A DNA stretch of 64,000 nt from Lineus longissimus (GCF_910592395.1 NC_088319.1:2792001-2856000), one strand, 5' to 3'; counted from the stretch's first letter, positions 46,457 to 59,242 are shown. Program-made: numbers and translations. Notes: generated by a model from the sequence alone, not told the origin.

Positions 46457-46789
46457 ATGCAATTCATGACTATATGGGAGTTATTGCTGGTCCTGACCAA
46501 CATGGGCAGAGTATCGGCAAGTTTAGTCTTTTCCTCATTTCAATTCATGACAATGGACATCAACAGAACTGACAGCAATTTAACTTTCGCAATCTTACGA
46601 GTTCAGTCAATTCTTCGATGTAGTATGGCATGCTCGAATATTCAGATGTGCGATGCCTTTTTCACCACCCCCAAGAACGGCCATGACGGCCATGATCAAA
46701 CGGAAACCTGCCATCTTCACAAGGATGCTGCTACCAAGGACTGGACTTGCAGAGGCGGGAAAACAGGGCATCGGATTTGGAAAAAGCAG
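46457..46789 (+). CDS. PAN/Apple-like module, first exon (U5)
   Basis: Intact frame, five cysteines kept. Differences concentrate in the signal peptide (NMGRVSAS) and near the third cysteine (CDAFF rather than CVAFF). First sequon is NRT, still valid. The exon lies about 1 kb downstream of the end of the 10.5 kb insertion, so its upstream foldback region is displaced from the rest of the unit while the AT-rich stretch directly upstream is intact. Confidence 0.5.
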
Positions 46790-48189
46790 GTAGCCAATAT
46801 TTCGGTTTTTATATTCGCAACCTATTTTGCAATAAAGACATAATTTGCTGTTGTTGCGTGCGCAACCGGTCAGGCACTAGGACGGCGTTGCTTGCCCTAC
46901 TGACAAGCTCGCATTGGATTGTTTGATATCGGAATTTCGTTAGTCCTAGACTGGTTGCCTACCAGGGCTAAAGAAGCCATATTTAGTATATTTAGTGTGT
47001 TGGGTTTATTTACAGCTAGTATGAATTACTCGTTCTATGGAACGATCTCCATCATCCGCGCATTGCGCCCATAATTGTTAAAACTCAAATTTTCTTCAAC
47101 GACGTTAACTGGTCGCCCGAGACTGGAATATGCAACTTTATGCAGCTGTTGAAACAAAAACCTAATTCTCGTGCGAATGCATGGCGTATAGTCAACTGAG
47201 GAATAAGGTGTACACCTACACTTCAACTTTGAGGGTAAATTATGGTCGTCTGATGATTACTTCGATTCAACTGAACTGGTAAACATTTTTCACAAATATA
47301 TGATAAATTACGTGAAACTGCACAATACTACTTTCAAATTCAGACCGACCTCTGCTTTAGGCGTACCTGTCTATAATGAAGTCGTATTTCAAGTCGTGCA
47401 CTGCAATTTGGATAACCACTTCATTGTAGCCATCTTATACACTGATCCAATTTGATATTATAAACATTACTGTAAAAATCCAGATGGAATGGCATAATGA
47501 AAACGTTCGTCGATTAACTGAATATTAGATAACTGTACGTAATTCAATATCGAGATGAGGTCGGAGAGGGACTCGGAGTGGGACTCGGAACGGGCCAAGG
47601 CTCAGATTTAGCGGAATCTGCAATAAACATTTGAAAAGTTCTATTAGTATCAATTTGCTGAAACCCATATATTTATCGACTTCGGAAAAAAAACAACCAA
47701 CATGCATGACAAAATGATCTGCATTATTCTTCTCGGACCATTTCCACATCGGCTGTGGTGGGGAGAAGGCCAAACGTAGCAATTTTTACAAATAATTATC
47801 ATATACATATTCTATAGCGATCTTTTCATGTGCATTGTTTTTGGGTGTTTCCGCTCAATTTTACCATATTTCCCAGTTTTCCGCAGTTTTCGTAGATTCC
47901 GCTTAATTGCCCTGGCCGTCAGGATGATTTTCAGAGTGGCGCTCATTGTTGCCAACCTGTCTATAATATATACAGGGTGTACCAAAAAGGATGTATCCAC
48001 CTATACGTAAATAATGGGTTTTTATAAACAGGATGAGCGCATTACTTATGAAGATTGTCTAATCAACAGAGAGAGACAGCCTTCCATCTCTCCCACAATG
48101 TAATGTATTAAAACCTAATTTCAACAATTTCATCCACTTCATTTAAAGCTGTCATATCTTAACTTTTAACCGCCACGCCGATTTAGCAG

Positions 48190-49293
48190 AGGGGCACCTA
48201 TCGGTCGTACCGTGATGTAAGGATCTATGGCCAGTTCCCACCGTGGGCGGCATCAGTATTTTACCACACAGGGCTAAGTGTCATAGTCACAATGGCTCGT
48301 TTTCATTACTCCTTGAGTCCTTATCGTAACGTCTACGTCTACAGCCAAGATGATATCAGCGGAGATTTTAAACTGACGTATCATTTTCATTTTAACGAGC
48401 TCACATACATTGCTGGCGAATATGACAATGATGTCATAGGTGTTAGCACTCGTCGTGGACGGAAATCTGTCGCTGAAAAGTTGCGAGCATTTCAATTCGA
48501 TTTGATTGAAAGTAGCAATTGCCCAGAGTTGATTCTACCGTATGGTGAACTTGAGAAAAGCCTCGGTCCAAAGAATTCGAGGTTCAAATATTTCAAAATG
48601 GTTTCATGTGGTGAGAATGTTTTCTTGGAGTTGACCTTTCGATGCAAATTTCAGCAGCACAAAAACAGGGGAAAAGACCTGTTTATGTCTTGGTTAAATT
48701 GGTATAAAATAGTAAACATAGGGTTTGTTCTTAAACTTCGGTATGTTAAAAGCCTAAAAGAGATAAATTACTCTCTTGTGCCTGAAGCCGAAAGTGCTTT
48801 ATTATCTGATGTGGATAACATCATGTTAGAGGATATCCGATGTGATTTGAATGGTTACCTCTATAAATCATCAGCTAAAACACACTCCATCACCATCTTA
48901 GAAAAACCGTACGAGTATAATAAATCCACGTCGATTATCTTACGTGATGATTTTTTCAGAAAATTGGGAGACTCTGCAATTCTGTCTTTGTTAGGATCAT
49001 ATAATGTCGTCGTTGAGGTTCATCGGGCGAAGTTCGTTACCATATTTTTAAGTAAGCGTCCTAAGGAGAGCTTTAGGCTGAATCCTAAGAATCACGCTCA
49101 ATTTCTGTTTAGGTTGCAATTGGGACCATGCCTGGATGAATCCGAGGTGGAAGCTAAGAATACGTTATTGATGACCTTACGTGACCCTTTTGTCTCCAAC
49201 CATTGGTTAATAGTCGGTGCGAATGAAAGATTATTTGCCTGGCCCAAATTCGCTACTGGTAAGCAAATGACCGCAAAGGTATTTACTCTGTAA
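48190..49293 (+). CDS. Unrecognised open exon (U5)
   Basis: Intact frame, closest to the U4 copy (same ATG variant, MARF, EYDND, SDVDN). Private changes: NCPELILPYG for NCRELILPYG and SAKTHSI for SARTHSI. Acceptor region atttagcag/agg rather than aactagcag/agg, with the upstream TAG still in frame. Confidence 0.5.
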   Translation, partial: RGTYRSYRDVRIYGQFPPWAASVFYHTGLSVIVTMARFHYSLSPYRNVYVYSQDDISGDFKLTYHFHFNELTYIAGEYDNDVIGVSTRRGRKSVAEKLRAFQFDLIESSNCPELILPYGELEKSLGPKNSRFKYFKMVSCGENVFLELTFRCKFQQHKNRGKDLFMSWLNWYKIVNIGFVLKLRYVKSLKEINYSLVPEAESALLSDVDNIMLEDIRCDLNGYLYKSSAKTHSITILEKPYEYNKSTSIILRDDFFRKLGDSAILSLLGSYNVVVEVHRAKFVTIFLSKRPKESFRLNPKNHAQFLFRLQLGPCLDESEVEAKNTLLMTLRDPFVSNHWLIVGANERLFAWPKFATGKQMTAKVFTL

Positions 49294-50121
49294 CAAAGTA
49301 CTCGGGTGGACTTATATTGTTTATAAAGCTGAGCTGCACGAACAAATCTCACAGTAGCTGATTAAGAAACTAAGATGAGACGGATACGGCACAGCTATGG
49401 ATGCAATATTTCTGACTGCTACTATGTCTAATAATTCACTACGTTATCTTTTCGGAATTTGCACACTAGAATCTTTGTCTAAATTCTTATATCTACTATA
49501 TATTATAGTAATGAAACACAGCCTTGGGCAGCCGGTGTCATATTATAGTTGACCAGGTTTAGGAGCATTGGTTAGGCAAGGGTCTTTAAATAAAAAATTT
49601 GAAAGACTCTCAGACTGGTTGAAAGACTCTGGTCAGGCAAATCCCAAGGATACTAAGTAATCTTGTTCTGAGCAACACCACTATCTTTTAATAAATGTGA
49701 TGTGGTCACATTCCGGAGTTCAACTAAGTGCCCTTGGTCAGAACGATATGAAAACACTATGAGCAAGTCGATGACTCTCATTTGAATGACGGTCGCCGTA
49801 TTTGAAAGATCATCTTTCAAATGAGAGTCTGGAAAGAGTCAGTTCGAACACTAAACTGTTATTGCAATACAACGCAATAGTTTGAAATTGAAAGTGAAAG
49901 AAAGCGTTATTCGGAGGTTTCAGCTTGCATCTTCTTTTATTGACGGTCATGGCCTCTATGGACCATATAATACAATCCATCAGAATACAATACGGCCGGA
50001 GACCTTTTCCAGGGGGACATTTTCCACTTCTACACTGGATTGTGTGACCCAGTTCAATTTTGTCATCGATAAATTGAGTTCACCATCGCGTTGCAAAGAT
50101 ATCTGGTCGATCATCTTCATC

Positions 50122-50303
50122 GAATCGGAGTTTACGTCCTCATTTCAAAGATGTCTGGTCGCCGTCGTCACCGAGTTGGAGTTCATGCTAACGTTCGTGT
50201 TTCAACGATCGCTGGTCGAGTGCAGTCACCGAGTCGGAGCTTCTGACCACGTTTCAACGATCTCAGGTTGATTATCGTCACCGAGTCGGAGTTCATGCAA
50301 ATC
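50122..50303. repeat. Same minisatellite (U5)
   Basis: U3-type variant. Confidence 0.75.
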
Positions 50304-50589
50304 TTTTGATCGTTGTGTTTGTATTTTTTATGTCTATTTTAGACTACTTCTCAATGTTGGCTAGATGCATGATTTGCTGTAATGTTATCATTAATCCTGT
50401 GGTTTTGGTCATCATTTAATCGCGAGGCTTACAAGCGTCCTGGGATCACTTGATGAGCATGAATAATTGGTGAGATAGAAGACATTTGCCAGTAAGTTGA
50501 AGTGTGATTTAGATTCGATCTAAACCTTCCGACGTCCGCGTTCATTCACGTATATATGGTCAGGTCAGCTAGCGTCTGCTATCTCATGT

Positions 50590-51850
50590 CATCACTCCAT
50601 TCCCGATTGAGGGTCCCATGGAATCGCATCGTTTAGCTCAACTCTACTCATTGGACTTTTTTAAATTGTATGGCTTGCGATTCTGTCAGGTCCGGCCAGT
50701 GGAGACCAGTTTGCCACTGGCAAACCTGCAGACCAGTGCAACCTGCTCAGAGTCCGACAATCGGCGACTAAACCGGTACCCCAACCACAGTCTTTGACTT
50801 TTGGGTGGAGGGTGGCCAGACACCCAGATGGAACTAAAACCAATCTCCATCTTCAGAGCTGATGAGCTCATTGTCGAGCCCTTGGCCATCTATCGACTCC
50901 TGTAGTGGAGATGGGCTCCACAAGGAGTTACCCAGCCCGTGAATCAACATGGCAAGGAAACAACGAAATCCATACCGGACTCCAGACTCTTCTTGAGTGG
51001 TCAACATTCCTAGCGTGGGCATGGAACGACAGGTTTGGTTCATAAGGACACCGCTCCAGCAGTTCTGAAAGCAACTAATTGGTAGCCCTATTGCACCAAC
51101 TGTGAAATTACTAAAAACTAACCAGTATTCAGTTGTTCCAAAAAAAAGGGAGGTAAAACTACCATTAAAATGGTTAAGAATTACCATTTTGATAGTTAAA
51201 ACAACTAATTTCACAGTCAGTGCAATAGCAACTACATGTACCAGAGTAGTAAAACATAGCTACAATTAGTTACTTTTACTATTTAATTTTAAAAAGAGTA
51301 CTGACCAGTCTCCAACCGTATGATGACTGTGAGGATCAGTGCAAAACCATTCAACCTGTCAGTTGTCCAGATCTACGCTCCAACAAGCTATGGATCCGAG
51401 GACAGGATGAATGGCTTTTACGACGATTTCATGGCTACTATGCAATCTCTCTCAAAGCAGGACATTATTCTGGTAGTCGGGGGCTGTAACGCAATAATCG
51501 GCACTGACGCCTCAGACTTATTGAAAGGCAACGTCGGGAGATTTTCCTCAGGAGTAACATCGAGAGGGGCCTCCGGCTAACTGAATTTGCTAGATTCCAC
51601 GAACTCGCCATATAGCCAACACCTTCCAGCCTCAAAAACTCAGTCGAAAGACAACCTGGCATTCACCTAGTGGTAATACACACAACAAGATCGACTACCT
51701 TATGGTTACGAAAAGGTTCATGAGCAGCATCAACATGGCTAAGACCAGGACCTATCCAGGAGCAGATGTTGGATTTGACCATGAGCCTATCCTCAACCCA
51801 ATGGCGCTTTTACTATCCTCATGGCAAGCTACAATCCACGCCCGAGTTGT
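50590..51850 (+). mobile_element. LINE endonuclease relic (U6, diverged copy)
   Basis: Older-looking copy with about 120 bp missing around 50975. After the hairpin element the frame is open slightly longer than elsewhere (51320-51580), through GGCNAIIGTDAS and into GRFSSGVTSRGASG. It ends near GADVGFDHEPILNPMALLLS. Inactive: no RT, catalytic Asp replaced. Confidence 0.78.
51074..51243. mobile_element. Hairpin element inside the LINE relic, U6
   Basis: Copy with the clearest outer arms: ctattgcaccaactgtgaaa near 51089 pairs with the complement of tttcacagtcagtgcaatag near 51210-51230. Confidence 0.62.
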
Positions 51851-51954
51851 CCCTTTGAGATACTGTATTATGCTAAATGACCTTGAATAACGTGTGACAG
51901 TGAGAGACTGATATTTCTGCTCATATGGCGGAATTTCAAATGTTAATTGCTTAA

Positions 51955-52503
51955 AGGAATTGGCGGCTTTTTATTGCAGTTTGTTTTTTTTTCCCTCAGG
52001 TTCATAATGAGTAAACTATTTTTCTCAACGAGTTTGATGCTTTTCCAATTTTTATTCCAGCTCTTAGATAGTAGAAAAATGCGTCATTCGTTATTTCTGG
52101 TACGTACACGTCTTGGCGCGAAAGGCTTTCGAGTTCACATATGAACCCCGCTATCAAGACGCAACGTCATTTCCATTTATCTTCGCACTTGCGGGGTAAC
52201 CAAGCGCCATCAGCGTGACGACAGAAATTCGAGATCAGCACCAAGAGGTCACAGGGTAGATCCATGGCTCCAGGAAACGCCTTACTAGTGCATCGTTCCA
52301 CGTGGAAATGGTCGACGCACGGAGAGCTAACTCGGGTCAAATCGGAGTCAAAATCGAAAAAGGGTGATAATTCAGTCAGATTTTGAAATTTCCTCTTTTT
52401 GTGCAATTTTTTGATGGAAACTACTTACTATATAGATTAAAAAGAAGTGACTGGGCAGCCGACAGCTGAATAATATTGCCCTTAATAATGCCAATGGTCT
52501 TTT
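51955..52503. mobile_element. Unit-specific insertion in U6, about 550 bp
   Basis: Interrupts the post-LINE block at ttaa (attgcttaa ... cttttaatgccaacc); other units read straight through. Ends share an inverted attggc motif. TTAA flanks would suit a piggyBac-type non-autonomous element, but the inverted repeat is weak. No coding region recognised. Confidence 0.45.
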
Positions 52504-53572
52504 AATGCCAACCCGCTTTAAAGTCTTAATTGGGCATCTCATAAAACATAACCCCTGCTGGAATGCAAACAGGATTTTAAAAGTAGGAAGCAGATGTTTA
52601 GACGTTTATGCTATACCCGATTAAACGACTGATAAAACGATAGAGATAATATACTTGTTCACAAAACTGAATAAGATCTTAACGATCTCATACATAACTT
52701 ATCTCGATTTTGGCCCGTGAGAGCCTCTATAATTGATTCCTGTCGCATGCAGTTACCTGCGATGACCACCGTAAACATGGTAAATGTGTGAGTTTTGTCA
52801 CATGCAGTCATGATCACCGGTCGTAGTGACAAAAAGCACTAGTCTGCTTTAGTTTCAATGATCTGGATACGCAAGCTACGTAACTACATTTTGTATATCA
52901 AAATGCGCATGGGGTCTGATTCTAATCTGCGATATCGATTTTCAAAGCACTCGACGTCAAAAAATTAAGGTTTTCTTTGATAATTCAATTTAATCAAATG
53001 CAATTATTGACGCTGGTTGTATTGTTATTCATTAAACGTTGTCTTGTTAAAGCTACAGTTATCGTGTCATGAGAATCTATTGCATCGATTGTGTCGGTTG
53101 CAGCAGAACTAGGAGGTGACTAAGAATGCTATTTTCGGCCTTTTTCCTGATCAGTGTTGTAGCGGAGCCAGTCTGATGATGTGGGGAAAAATATTTCTTT
53201 CCGTCATCATGTCGACTGTTTTCCCCGACAACAGAGAGTCACAACAGCAGCTCCGGCTCTATAGAGGCGCGGATCAGGAATTAAAGAGGCTAATTGTGCT
53301 TCGGAATAGGATCCGAGGCTTAGGGTCTATATTGAGATACCAAAACCATTTACCTTGTTGCTAAAATTTCGTCGAATCCTGCGCTGGTTTTCAAATCTAA
53401 AATACCTTTTTTTCAGTATTCAAAATTTGTGAGATTAATATATTTTGGAATTGATTTACTTTTGGCAAGCTATTGACCAAACAAAGCCGGATATGCCAAA
53501 TAATTCTTTTCGCGTGGTAAATGTGTGCTTTTACCTTTGATATATGTTGTTATGAATCACGTGTACGCTCTA

Positions 53573-53656
53573 CAGGCCCTGAATTATTTTTCTTTGGACA
53601 ATAGAATTCTATTGTGTATCCATTGTGTGAAGGAAAATAATTTTTGGGCCACCCTG
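53573..53656. mobile_element. 84-bp mariner-like MITE in U6
   Basis: TA flanks on both sides; ends CAGG.CCCTGAATTATTTTTC and the complement of GAAAATAATTTTTGGGCCACCCTG, with a caatagaattctattg palindrome at the centre. The other units have gctctattaaacg uninterrupted here. Confidence 0.75.
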
Positions 53657-54220
53657 TATAAAACGTCCTTGGTTTCAGTTGATGTGTCTGGCATTTTACC
53701 GACGAATGTTTGGGGTCAGCGCTGACTGCAGTCTTAGCGTATTTAATTTGTACACAAATGCATTCGAGATATTCATGTACGCACGTGCCATGCAAAATGC
53801 TGCATTTTAACATAACCAGGAGGCTCTTGTTTGAGTTTCAAAAAACTCTCAGTTCCGCAAAGAGAAAGAGGCCAAATATGATTTGTGACACTAAATGTAT
53901 TTTTGAATGCCACTTCGACAATCAAATCGTCATTGATCCATTCCCGAAATATGCTTCTTTTAACAGAAAATTCGCGTTAAGGAAGTTTACACAAATTTCG
54001 CGAGTAGGTCATGATCGCGAAAACATTCAACCGCAAAAATCCTTTCCTTTTCAGCAAGAATTCCATGTCATTGTTGCCATAATGGCATTTCATCCAGCCA
54101 CTGGCCCTATTTCGATCGAGGTGATTAAAGAGACTGCGTATATAGTGTACCCTTCGCAATTAGCACGTATCGTACTAAAAACCTCTGATTCCACACGTCT
54201 TGAATAGTGCCCAAGAATCT

Positions 54221-54335
54221 TTGGTCCCGGGTGCACCTTAATTTGGGTGTCCTTAACTACAATAAGGTTCCTTATGCACACCCAGTTTGAAATTGGCACC
54301 GATTAAAAAACCGGTTAAAAATGGTATGTTTGTCT
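54221..54335. mobile_element. Foldback element remnant, U6
   Basis: Only a diverged left arm remains (ggtgcacctta and gattaaaaaacc recognisable). The loop and right arm are gone, replaced by a stray PAN-exon fragment. Confidence 0.5.
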
Positions 54336-54378
54336 TCAATTGAAGCAAATCTGAACATTTGCACTATTTCCCCCTTAA

Positions 54379-54459
54379 AATCTTACGAGTTCAGTCAATT
54401 CTTCGATATGGAGAGCTATGCTCGACGATATTCAGATGTGTGTTGCCTTTTTCACCACA
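54379..54459 (+). pseudogene. Stray fragment of the PAN exon upstream of the U6 copy
   Basis: About 80 nt match the middle of the PAN exon (from the AILRVQS part through the third cysteine to FTT), with several substitutions and a 1-nt insertion that shifts the frame. It sits about 235 bp before the true U6 PAN exon, where other units have the foldback and AT-rich stretch. It marks an old partial duplication or rearrangement junction. Confidence 0.75.
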
Positions 54460-54692
54460 TAAAATACACTAAAAGCCTATAGAATTTGTTCATCTTATAG
54501 TATATAGGTTGTCCTTTACAAACCCTATACAGATGCTATAACGGTTTAGATTCTATATAACCTTTGGACCATTTTCTTTAAAGATTTGCAACAGAGAGTT
54601 TTGTCTGTGGCATTAATTTGCGATAACACCATCAATATCTTGAGAAAGAAGGTCGTCAAGAATTCTAAATGTTGAGTTCGTAAACCCTGTGA

Positions 54693-55025
54693 ATGCAATT
54701 CATGACTATATGGGAGTTATTGCTGGTCCTGACCAACATGGACAGAGCTTCAGCAAGTTTAGTCTTTTCCTCATTTCAATTCATGACAATAGACATTAAC
54801 GGAAATGATAACCATTTAACTTTCGCAATCTTACGAGTTCAGTCAATTCTTCGATGTGGTATGGCATGCTCGAATATTCAGATGTGCGATGCCTTTTTCA
54901 CCACCCCCCAGAACGGCCATGACCGCCATGATCAAACGGAAACCTGCCATCTTCACAAGGATGCTGCTACCAAGGACTGGACTTGCAGAGGCGGGAAAAC
55001 AGGGCATCGGCTTTGGAAAAAGCAG
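54693..55025 (+). CDS. PAN/Apple-like module, first exon (U6)
   Basis: Intact frame and cysteines. Both N-glycosylation sequons are lost (NGND and NHL). It reads CDAFF as in U5 and QNGHDRHDQ as in U2, a mosaic of features of other copies. The nearly identical part of the unit begins here: upstream sequence is strongly diverged, downstream is not. The associated long exon carries a stop codon. Confidence 0.48.
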
Positions 55026-56426
55026 GTAGCCAATATTTCGGTTTTTATATTCGCAACCTATTTTGCAATGAAGACATAATTTGCTGTTGTTGCGTGCGCA
55101 ACCGGTTAGACACTAGGACGGCGTTGCTTGCCCTACTGACAAGCTCGCATTGGATTGTTTGATATCGGAATTTCGTTAGTCCTAGACTGGTTGCCTACCA
55201 GGGCTAAAGAAGCCATATTTAGTATATTTAGTGTGTTGGGTTTATTTACAGCTAGTATGAATTACTCGTTCTATGGAACGATCTCCATCATCCGCGCATT
55301 GCGCCCATAATTGTTAGAACTCAAATTTTCTTCAACGACGTTAACCGGAGCGCCTGAGACTGGAATATGAAACTTTATGCAGCTGTTGAAACAAAAACCC
55401 AATTCTCGTGGGAATGCATGGCGTATAGTCAACTGAGGAATAAGGTGTACACCTACACTTCAACTTTGAGGGTAAATTATGGTCGTCTGATGATTACTTC
55501 GATTCAACTGAACTGGTAAACATTTTTCACAAATATATGATAAATTACGTGAAACTGCACAATACTACTTTCAAATTCAGACCAACCTCTGCTTTAGGCG
55601 TACCTGTCTATAATGAAGTCGTATTTTAAGTCGTGCACTGCAATTTGGATAACCACTTCGTTGTAGCCATCTTATGCACTGATCCAATTTGATATTATAA
55701 ACATTACTGTAAAAATCCAGATGGAATGGCATAATGAAAACGTTCGTCGATTAACTGAATATTAGATAACCGTACGTAATTCAATATCGAGATGAGGTCG
55801 GAGAGGGACTCGGAGTGGGAATCGGAACGGGCCAAGGCTCAGATTTAGCGGAATCTGCAATAAACATTTGAAAAGTTCTATTAGTATCAATTTGCTGAAA
55901 CCCATATATTTATCGACTTCGGAAAAAAAACAACCAACATGCATGACAAAATGATCTGCATTATTCTTCTCGGACCATTTCCACATCGGCTGTGGTGGGG
56001 AGAAGGCCAAACGTAGCAATTTTTACAAATAATTATCATATACATATTCTATAGCGATCTTTTCATGTGCATTGTTTTTGGGTGTTTCCGCTAAATTTTA
56101 CCATATTTCCCAGTTTTCCGCAGTTTTCGTAGATTCCGCTTAATTGCCCTGGCCGTCAGGATGATTTTCAGAGTGGCGCTCATTGTTGCCAACCTGTCTA
56201 TAATATATACAGGGTATACCAAAAATGCTGTATCCACCTATACGTTAATAATGGGTTTGTATAAACAAGATGAGTGCATTACTTATGAAGATTGTCTAAT
56301 CAACAGAGAGAGACAGCGTTCCATCTCTCCCACAATGTAATGTATTAAAACCTAATTTCAACAATTTCATCCACTTCATTTAAAGATGTCATATCTTAAC
56401 TTTTAACCGCCACGCCGAACTAGCAG

Positions 56427-57530
56427 AGGGGCACCTATCGGTCGTACCGTGATGTAAGGATCTATGGCCAGTTCCCACCGTGGGCGGCATCGGTATTTTA
56501 CCACACTGGGCTAAGTGTCATAGTCACAGTGGCTCTTTTTCATTACTCCTTGAGTACTTATCGTAACGTCTACGTCTACAGCCAAGATGATATAAGCGGA
56601 GATTTTAAACTGATGTATCATTTTCATTTTAACGAGCTCGCATTCATTGCTGGCGAATATGGCAATGATGTCATAGGTGTTAGCACTCGTCGTGGACGGA
56701 AATCTGTCTCTGAAAAGTTTTGAGCATTTCAATTCGATTTGATTGAAAGTAGCAATTGCCGAGAGTTGATTCTACCGTATGGTGAACTTGAGAAAAGCCT
56801 CGGTCCAAAGAATTCGAGGTTCAAATATTTCAAAATGGTTTCATGTGGTGAGAATGTTTTCTTGGAGTTGACCTTTCGATGCAAATTTCAGCAGCACAAA
56901 AACAGGGAAAAAGACCTGTTTATGTCTTGGTTAAATTGGTATAAAATAGTAAACATAGGGTTTGTTCTTAAACTTCGGTATGTTAAAAGCCTAAAAGAGA
57001 TAAATTACTCTCTTATGCCTGAAGCCGAAAGTGCTTTATTATCTGATATGGATAACATCATGTTAGAGGATATCCGATGTGATTTGAATGGTTATCTCTA
57101 TAAATCATCATCCAGAACACACTCCATCACCATCTTAGAAAAACCGTACGAGTATAATAAATCCACGTCGATTATCTTACGTGATGATTTGTTCAGAAAA
57201 TTGGGAGACTCCGCAATTCCGTCTTTGCTAGGATCATATAATGTCGTCGTTGAAGTTCATCGGGCGAAGTTCGTTACCATATTTTTAAGTAAGCGTCCTA
57301 AGGAGAGCTTTAGGCTGAATCCTAAGAATCACGCTCTATTTCTGTTTAGGTTGCAATTGGGGCCATGCCTGGATGAATCCGAGGTGGAAGCTAAGAATAC
57401 GTTATTGATGACCTTACGTGACCCTTTTGTCTCCAACCATTGGTTAATAGTCGATGCGAATGAAAGATTATTTGCCTGGCCCAAATTCGCTACTGGTAAG
57501 CAAATGACCGCAAAGGTATTTACTATGTAA
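56427..57530 (+). pseudogene. Unrecognised exon with a nonsense codon (U6)
   Basis: Two adjacent substitutions turn the Leu-Arg pair after SVSEK into Phe-stop (TGA at 56721-56723). The rest of the frame stays open to 57530, with private changes (SLMPEAES, SSSRTHSI, AIPSLLG) and a Met at the last position. Unless the exon is skipped or read through, this copy is dead. Confidence 0.6.
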
Positions 57531-58462
57531 CAAAGTACTCGGGTGGACTTATATTGTTTATAAAGCTGAGCTGCACGAACAAATCTCACAATAGCTGATT
57601 AAGAAACTAAGATGAGACGGATACGGCACAGCTATGGATGCAATATTTCTGACTGCTACTATGTATAATAATTCACTACGTTAATTTTTCGGAATTTCCA
57701 CACTAGAATCTTTGTCTAAATCCTTATATCTACGCGAAATCGAAACAGACATCATAGCATTCCACTCTCTACCGTAAGGAATTTCCGTGTTGCATAAATA
57801 AATTCATTGATATTCCGGGAGATATAATTGTCGCAATAAGTATATTGAGGGAAATTACACATGCAGTAAAGTGTATTTGGTTGACACCATAAAGGAGCAT
57901 TGGTTAGGCAAGAGTCTTTAAATAAAAAATTTGAAAGACTCTCAGTCTGGTTGAAAGACTCTGGTCAGGCAAATCCCAAGGATACTAAGTAATCTTGTTC
58001 TGAGCAACACCACTATCTTTTAATAAACGTGATGTGGTCACATACCTTAGTTCAACTAAGTGCCCTCGGCCAGACGAGATGAAAAACACTATGAGCAAGT
58101 CGAAGACAGACTGTTATTTGAATGACGATCGCCGTATTTTGGAGATCATCTTTCAAATGAGAGTATGGAAAGAGTCAGTTCGACCACTAAACTGTTATTG
58201 CAATACAATGCAATAGTTGTAAATTGAAAGTGAAAGAAAGCGATATTCGGAGGTTTCAGCTTGCATCTTCTTTTATTGACGGTCATGGCCTCTATGCACC
58301 ATATAATACAATCCATCAGAATTCAAAACGGACGGAGACTCTTTCCAGGGGGACATTTTCCACTTCTACACTGTACTGGATTGTGTGACCCAGTTCAATT
58401 TTGTCATTGAATAATTGAGTTCACCATCGCGTTGCCAAGATATCTGGACGATTATCTTCATC

Positions 58463-58643
58463 GAATCGGAGCTTACGTCCTCGTTTCAAAGATGTCTGGT
58501 CGCCGTCGTTACCGAGTTGGAGTTCATGCTCACGTTCGTGTTTCAACGATCGCTGGTCGAGTGCAGTCACCGAGTCGGAGCTTACGACCACGTTTCAACG
58601 ATCTCAGTTTGAAAATCGTCTCCGAGTCGGAGTTCATGAAAAT
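58463..58643. repeat. Same minisatellite (U6)
   Basis: U1-type variant. Confidence 0.75.
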
Positions 58644-59242
58644 CTTTGGATCGTTGTGTTTCTATTTTTTATGTCTATTTTAGACTACTTCTCAATGCTG
58701 GCTAGATGCATGGCTTGCTGTTATGTTATCATTAAACCTGTGGTTCTGGTCATCATTCAGACACGAGGCTTTCAAGCCTCTTTGGATCATTTGATGAGCA
58801 TGATTAATAGTTATAATAGAAGACACTTACCAGTCAGTTGAAGTGTGATTGAGATCCGATCGAAACCTTAAAATCAGAAATTGAGTAATAACATGCCCGC
58901 CGTTTCTTATTTTTGAGGGTCATAGTTTCGGCTGCATTTTTCTTTGTGCCTTGTTCTCCCTGACGTAAGCGTTTAAGTATGAGTGTTCAGGTGAGCTAGC
59001 GTCTGCTATCTAATTTTATTACTCCATTCCCATGCGGGCAAGATCGAACAGCTCGAGTATGAAGTTAGGCGATATAGGTCGAACAGTGTTGGTCTGGCTG
59101 AGGCAAGGCTCACTGGTACAGGTGAGATGACAACAGCCGATGGACACAGACTCTTCTTTAGTGGTAAACATTCCAAGCGTGGATATGGGATGGCAGCCAT
59201 GATTCATAAGGACACGGCACCAGCAGTTCTAAAGAGCAACCT

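Larger units (their letters stand above)
32545..50589 (+). repeat. Tandem unit U5, enlarged by a 10.5 kb insertion
   Basis: Unit sequence runs 32545-34925, is interrupted by foreign DNA, and resumes at 45435 at the same point of the repeat. Without the insertion the unit would be about 7.5 kb. The LINE relic ends early at about 33227: the hairpin element and the C-terminal half of the endonuclease found in other units are deleted. Non-coding unit DNA occupies 33228-34803. PAN exon 46457-46789, presumed intron 46790-48189, long exon 48190-49293, flank 49294-50121, minisatellite 50122-50303, spacer 50304-50589. Confidence 0.9.
50590..59018 (+). repeat. Tandem unit U6 (old left half, young right half)
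   Basis: The left part (50590 to about 54690) is strongly diverged from all other units, with many substitutions, small indels and unit-specific insertions (51955-52503; 53573-53656), loss of the right arm of the foldback, and a stray fragment of the PAN exon. From the start of the PAN exon (54693) to the end it is again nearly identical to the neighbours. PAN exon 54693-55025, presumed intron 55026-56426, broken long exon 56427-57530, flank 57531-58462 of the U1 class, minisatellite 58463-58643. Confidence 0.88.

Noticed and set aside
53710-54207. 165-codon ORF in U6 as a gene
   Set aside because: The frame is open only in this diverged unit; the same region is frameshifted or stopped in all others, and no family is recognisable.
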